Translations under genes and position numbers: made by a program
Notes under the pieces: generated by a model
Databases searched by the model: none
What the model saw: only the letters and a program-made list of their open reading frames with translations
Told to the model about the DNA's origin: nothing
Part shown: one piece after another, positions 24,688 to 28,892 of the stretch
How the letters are laid out: each line of letters opens with the position of its first letter
How positions within the stretch are numbered: the first letter of the stretch is position 1
Source: Planctomycetota bacterium
Lineage (GTDB): Bacteria > Planctomycetota > J058 > JARGOJ01
Assembly (NCBI GenBank): GCA_029210225.1
Contig: JARGOJ010000008.1
Span: 1-28,892, forward strand
DNA: 28,892 bases
Reading direction: 5' to 3'

Positions 24688-27600
24688 GTGATGTGGGGGC
24701 TCCTATCTTTTAGTCAGGTTGAAAAAACTTACATGTTGGACTCGTTTCAGAGCATACCGATCCACAGTCAGGGATTTTCCAATATCGACGGCCTCAGCCG
24801 TCTCCATGATGCTATTTTGGAGCTCTTCCAATGCCAGACTGAAGAACAAATCTGGGAGACCCTCTTCAATGCCTCCGCCCAAATAACTCCGATTCAACGC
24901 GCCTTACTTCTACTTCCATACAATCTCCAATTCTGGTGTGTCCCCGCACGTTTTGAAGACGGTCGCTTCCTCGGTCCCCTCAAAAAAATGCTGACCTACA
25001 CCGAGGACGATAAGAACCTTGGCCAAGCGCTGAGGCTCCCCCAAACCGCACACTTCAAAGCGCCCTGGACCGATGAAGAGAAGAAAGACGTTGTCGGAAC
25101 CTGGCTGCTCCGCCCAGAGAGCGAACAACTCTATTCAGTCCCCCTTGGTGGCGCCGTAGGAGGCGTGGTCCTTTTCATCCCAGATGGTGAGATTTCAAAG
25201 GAGGCCCTGCGACTGCTCAACATGCTCTGTCACCATGCTGGCCTCGCCTTCGATCGCTGGCGCGGCTTCCACCCAGAACTCCTAGAATCAGGAATTCACA
25301 CCGCCGCCATTATTGAAACTGAAAAAGTAGACCCCCTCCTCACCGAACTCAACGACAACCTTAAAGAGGTCACTTTCCTCCTCGACATCGGACGAAATCA
25401 AATGATTTTCGTCAGCGCGGCCTATGAGACGCTCACCGGATACGAACGCTCCCCTCTCTACGAACACGTTGGCTGCCTCCTAGAATTGATTCACCCCGAA
25501 GACGAAGCCGATGTCGCGAAGCACTGGGAGACCTTGTCATTCGGGCCCCGATCCAAACGCTTTCGCCTGATTCGCCCAGACGGCGAAGTCCGCTGGGTCA
25601 ACATGGAAACCTACCCCAGCTACGATGTCGGAGACGACATTCGGGTGGCCGGTGTCTTCCGCGACATCAACGATCAGCTCTGGCTCGACGAAGCCCGAAG
25701 CCGCTTCACTTCTGTCGTTGAAGCGTCTCCCGACTTCATTGGAATCCTCAAGAGCAACGGCCAGCTCGTTTACATAAACACGGCCGGACGCCAAATGACC
25801 GGTCTCACAGAAATGGCGACCGTCGTCGATTACAAGATCGGTGACTTCCAGCCCCCTGAAGAAGCGCTCAAAATAAAAGGGGAGAGCATCCCTTGCGCCT
25901 TAGAGAACGGGACTTGGAGCGGCGAGACCTTCTTCAAGAACGGCGAAAATCGCCGCCCCATATCCATGCATATCGTCGCCCACCGCTCCAAGACTGGCGA
26001 GCTCGAATACCTCAGCGCCATCTGTCGCGACAACACCGAGCTTCGCCGCGCTGAACTGGCCATCAGCCGATTCTTTGCGCTGTCTCCGGACCTCATGTCT
26101 ATCACAGGTCGGGACGGACGATTTATCCGAGTCAATTCAACCTTTAAGAAGGTCCTCGGCTACAGCGACGACGAGCTTGAGAAGAGCAATATCCTTAGCT
26201 TTGTCCACCCCGAAGACCTCGAACGAACAAAGAAAACACTCATCCGCGCCGCGGAACGGGCCACCTTCACCTTCGACAACCGCTATCTTTGTAAAGATGG
26301 CTCCACACGATGGCTGTCCTGGGCCATGGTCAACTCCCACGAAGACGGTCTGATCTTTGCCACCGCAAGAGATGTCACCGAAGAGCGCAAGACCAAAGAA
26401 GAACTCCGCGCCGCCAAAGAGGCCGCTGAAGGCGCGAGCCTAGCCAAGAGTGAATTCCTCGCCAATATGAGTCATGAGATTCGCACCCCCATGAACGGCG
26501 TCATTGGAATGCTTGGCCTTCTCCTCGACACCGAGCTGCAACCGCGTCAATTCGAATATGCCCAAACCGCTCGGAACTCCGGCGAATCGCTGCTCACAAT
26601 CATTAACGACATCCTCGACTTCTCAAAGATTGAAGCCGGAAAGCTAGCCCTTGAATCCGTCGCCTTTGATCTCTGCCTCGCCATTGAAGAAGTCGCCGAC
26701 CTGCTCGCCTCCGGCGCTGATAAAAAAGGGCTCGAACTCATCATTCGCTACGCCCCGAACGCGCCGCGCTTCCTCCAGGGCGATGTCGGACGCATCCGAC
26801 AGATACTCACGAACTTCACCAACAACGCCATCAAGTTCACCGCGAAAGGCCATGTGCTCATTAACGTTGAAGGCGAGCAAATAAAAAACAGCGAGGGGCA
26901 AGCGACCGCCGCTATAACGATCACCGTGGAAGACACAGGTATTGGGATCGCCGAGAAGAGCATCCAAGAGCTCTTTGAGAAGTTCACCCAGGCTGACGCT
27001 TCGACGACACGACGATACGGAGGCACCGGTCTCGGCCTCGCCATCTGTAAGCAGCTCGCCAATCTCATGGGGGGAGACGTCTCATGTCAAAGTGAGATCA
27101 ACACCGGATCAAAGTTCTCCCTCAGGCTCAACCTCCCCATCGATCCGGAACCTGAGCCGGTTGCCTACGGGACCACTGAACTTAGAGGCGTTAGAGTTCT
27201 TATCGTCGACGACAACCAAGTCAACCGGCAGGTACTCGTCGAGCAGATTCAACGCTGGGGCATGCGGCCCACCGCCGTCGATTCAGGAGCCGCCGCCCTC
27301 GCAGAACTTGGCGTCGCTCATGGCTCCCTGGACCCTTACGAAATCGTTGTCACGGACAACATGATGCCAGTGATGTCTGGAGAGAAGTTCGGCTTGAAAG
27401 TGCGCGCCGACGAGCGCTTTAAGGACACTATCCTCATCCTCTTGTCCTCCGCCGCTGACACTTCTGTGGACACCAAAGCGAAGAAGGCAAAGTTCGAAGC
27501 TCGACTCACCAAACCGACCCGCAGCTCTGAGCTTCTCGCCACACTATCCCGAGTTTGGACCAAGCAATCGCGCAGCGCCATCCTCGCCCGCGGCCACAAG

Positions 27601-28599
27601 AAGAAGAACCAATCCTCCCAAGATCGAGATCCAGATAAAGACCCACTCTTCCAAGCTCGAATCCTCGTCGCCGAAGACAACAGCGTCAACCTCAAGGTTG
27701 CGGTCAAGATGCTTGAGAAGCTTGGTTGTCGGGTCGATAGCGCGGCCAACGGCAAAGAGGCGATGGAGATGCTCGAAGTCGCTCCCTACGACATGGTCTT
27801 CATGGACTGCCAAATGCCGATCATGGACGGTTATGAAGCCACCATGGCCATACGCGAGCTAGAAAAGACAGAAAAGAAGGAGGGGCACACCCCTATTGTC
27901 GCGATGACCGCTCACGCGATGCAAGGAGACCGAGAGAAGTGCCTAAGGCATGGGATGGATGACTACATCTCGAAACCTGTTCGTAAGTCCGACTTCGAGA
28001 GAACCCTTGAGCGCTGGGGCCCGGTGGTTGGCCGAACGGCAGGGAATCCAAAAACCGCCGTCTTCTTCTCGTCGACTCACCTTAGCCCCGATGAGATGGC
28101 CCAAAGTCAAGGCTCGGCCTTCGAGCCGGAGGCCCTCGATAAGTTCGATGAACTCTGCCGCAAAGATGGCTTCGGCGCGCTCCAAAGCATGCTTCAATCA
28201 TTCCTTGAATTCATGGAGAGCAACCTTGGGCAATTGCAACGGGCCATGCTCGTTGGCGATCAGGTCAAGATCTCAGCCCATGCCAAGAAGATGGCCTATC
28301 AAGCCAATGGCGTTGGTGCCAGAGAAATGGCTGAACTCTGCCGTAACCTCGCAAAGATCTTAAAGACCGAAGGCCCCGCCGTCGCCGAGCCCGTCGTAGA
28401 GAAACTCATTCAAGCATTAGAAGAGATCAAAGACTCCGTTGGCAAAGTGTTGAAGAGTGGGACTGAGCAGCCAAGAGAAACGAAAGCGCCTCAAACGCAA
28501 GCAACGCCAAAGAAGCCCCAATCCACAAGCCTGCTCGACCAAGGAATCTTAACAAGCCAAACGCGAACGAATAAGTTGCCCAAGCAGGCGCCTGAATAA
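24688..28599 (+). CDS. Hybrid histidine kinase: GAF, three PAS, HisKA-HATPase, two REC, HPt
   Basis: A multi-domain sensor kinase of 1303 residues with no clear membrane segment, so probably cytosolic. Approximate order: GAF-like (30-190), PAS (220-330, 337-450, 459-570), HisKA (586-650; SHEIRTPMNG, His596), HATPase (695-815; NNAIKF, DTGIGIA, GGTGLGLAI), REC1 (835-965; TDNMMPVM, Asp890), REC2 (991-1110; MDCQMPIMDG, Asp1040) and HPt (about 1145-1240; His1198 in AHAKKMAYQANGVGA). All phosphorelay residues are present, BarA-like in order. The HPt lacks the usual LKG after its His. A disordered Lys/Thr/Pro tail ends the protein. The GTG at 24688 was kept; the ATG at 24691 and codon 16 are alternatives, and no ribosome site is strong. 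No response-regulator partner lies in the window. Confidence 0.87.
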   Translation: MMWGLLSFSQVEKTYMLDSFQSIPIHSQGFSNIDGLSRLHDAILELFQCQTEEQIWETLFNASAQITPIQRALLLLPYNLQFWCVPARFEDGRFLGPLKKMLTYTEDDKNLGQALRLPQTAHFKAPWTDEEKKDVVGTWLLRPESEQLYSVPLGGAVGGVVLFIPDGEISKEALRLLNMLCHHAGLAFDRWRGFHPELLESGIHTAAIIETEKVDPLLTELNDNLKEVTFLLDIGRNQMIFVSAAYETLTGYERSPLYEHVGCLLELIHPEDEADVAKHWETLSFGPRSKRFRLIRPDGEVRWVNMETYPSYDVGDDIRVAGVFRDINDQLWLDEARSRFTSVVEASPDFIGILKSNGQLVYINTAGRQMTGLTEMATVVDYKIGDFQPPEEALKIKGESIPCALENGTWSGETFFKNGENRRPISMHIVAHRSKTGELEYLSAICRDNTELRRAELAISRFFALSPDLMSITGRDGRFIRVNSTFKKVLGYSDDELEKSNILSFVHPEDLERTKKTLIRAAERATFTFDNRYLCKDGSTRWLSWAMVNSHEDGLIFATARDVTEERKTKEELRAAKEAAEGASLAKSEFLANMSHEIRTPMNGVIGMLGLLLDTELQPRQFEYAQTARNSGESLLTIINDILDFSKIEAGKLALESVAFDLCLAIEEVADLLASGADKKGLELIIRYAPNAPRFLQGDVGRIRQILTNFTNNAIKFTAKGHVLINVEGEQIKNSEGQATAAITITVEDTGIGIAEKSIQELFEKFTQADASTTRRYGGTGLGLAICKQLANLMGGDVSCQSEINTGSKFSLRLNLPIDPEPEPVAYGTTELRGVRVLIVDDNQVNRQVLVEQIQRWGMRPTAVDSGAAALAELGVAHGSLDPYEIVVTDNMMPVMSGEKFGLKVRADERFKDTILILLSSAADTSVDTKAKKAKFEARLTKPTRSSELLATLSRVWTKQSRSAILARGHKKKNQSSQDRDPDKDPLFQARILVAEDNSVNLKVAVKMLEKLGCRVDSAANGKEAMEMLEVAPYDMVFMDCQMPIMDGYEATMAIRELEKTEKKEGHTPIVAMTAHAMQGDREKCLRHGMDDYISKPVRKSDFERTLERWGPVVGRTAGNPKTAVFFSSTHLSPDEMAQSQGSAFEPEALDKFDELCRKDGFGALQSMLQSFLEFMESNLGQLQRAMLVGDQVKISAHAKKMAYQANGVGAREMAELCRNLAKILKTEGPAVAEPVVEKLIQALEEIKDSVGKVLKSGTEQPRETKAPQTQATPKKPQSTSLLDQGILTSQTRTNKLPKQAPE

Positions 28600-28609
28600 A
28601 ACGCAGACG

Positions 28610-28892
28610 CTAAAAAGATTGATTGACCCCAAAGTAAAACTGCGGAGTACGATCTTCGGAGCTATCAAGGCGATAAGCGACATCAAGACGCACCACTGTG
28701 CTGCGAACTCCAACAACATCAATGTGAAACCGAAGGCCATAACCGACGCTGCTCTTCCACTGGCTATAGTCTTCAAACACATCGTTAAAGTGCCTACCAA
28801 CCTCACCAATATCATAGAACAGCGCCCCCTCTAACCTGCGCCACCACGACAGCGAGAGCAAGCTAACCTCCAATTCAGTCGCCAATAAATGA
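28610..28892 (-). CDS. Outer-membrane beta-barrel protein, Omp85/BamA-like C-terminus (partial)
   Basis: The C-terminal part of a gene whose start lies beyond the right edge; the frame stays open to the last base. About 93 residues are visible. WWRRLEGALFYDIGEVG, then SVGYGLRFHI, VRLDVAYRLD and a final FYFGVNQSF match the last strands of Omp85/surface-antigen barrels. The terminal Phe fits the outer-membrane beta-signal recognised by the BAM complex. Which subfamily (BamA, TamA or other) cannot be told. It converges on the hybrid kinase gene with a gap of 10 bp and no terminator between. Confidence 0.7.
   Translation of the reverse strand, partial: HLLATELEVSLLSLSWWRRLEGALFYDIGEVGRHFNDVFEDYSQWKSSVGYGLRFHIDVVGVRSTVVRLDVAYRLDSSEDRTPQFYFGVNQSF

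Noticed and set aside
28619..28834. 71-codon plus-strand open frame at the right edge
   Set aside because: It is antisense to the outer-membrane barrel C-terminus, whose strand pattern and terminal Phe are convincing.
1..28892. tRNA, rRNA, CRISPR array, insertion sequence or prophage
   Set aside because: No cloverleaf, conserved rRNA stretch, regular spaced repeats, transposase or phage gene was recognised by reading; a tRNAscan-SE or Rfam run would settle the RNA part.

Overview
The window comes from a Gram-negative (diderm), LPS-making bacterium. The evidence is an MsbA-type lipid exporter, a heptose-activating enzyme, an LPS-core kinase, a core-type glycosyltransferase, an LptA-like protein, the end of an outer-membrane barrel gene, and several lipoproteins with lipoboxes. 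GC content looks near 50%. Large HEAT-repeat envelope proteins, a DUF1579 protein, a secreted tricorn-like protease, beta-helix lipoproteins and a pseudopilin-like lipoprotein occur together in Planctomycetota and neighbouring phyla. That assignment is only an inference; no rRNA or strict marker gene is present.

Layout. (1) 1-6.0 kb, plus strand: two beta-helix lipoproteins, the first resembling family-9 polysaccharide lyases, then a 732-residue HEAT-repeat lipoprotein. (2) 6.0-10.4 kb: a minus-strand secreted protein with two lipocalin-like repeats and a caspase/CHAT-like domain carrying a His-Gly / Ala-Ala-Cys-Ser dyad; a divergent secreted protein of probable beta-propeller type; a strong hairpin terminator; then two minus-strand envelope proteins, a GspG-like lipoprotein and a DUF1579 protein. 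(3) 10.7-14.4 kb: a secreted tricorn-type protease with an intact active site and an unusual Lys/Ala-rich C-terminal extension. (4) 14.6-16.2 kb, minus strand: a membrane-anchored HEAT protein and an LptA/OstA-like periplasmic protein. (5) 16.5-21.3 kb, plus strand: a four-gene operon with 1-4 base overlaps, msbA-like, hldC-like, WaaP-like kinase and WaaG-like glycosyltransferase. A 17-bp perfect palindrome lies between it and the divergent lptA-like gene. (6) 21.5-28.6 kb, plus strand: a DnaE2/ImuC-type error-prone polymerase followed 21 bp later by a 1303-residue hybrid histidine kinase with a full phosphorelay. The C-terminal end of an Omp85-like barrel gene enters on the minus strand at the right edge.

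Working together: section 5 should activate and add core heptose, phosphorylate it and flip the lipid A-core; the LptA-like protein and the Omp85-like protein fit later transport and assembly steps. The genes of sections 1-3 encode exported enzymes and scaffolds of mostly unknown role. No tRNA, rRNA, CRISPR array, insertion sequence or prophage gene was seen. The least familiar items are the CHAT/caspase-like secreted protein, the long periplasmic insertion in the MsbA-like exporter, the tricorn C-terminal extension and the palindrome between lptA-like and msbA-like genes.
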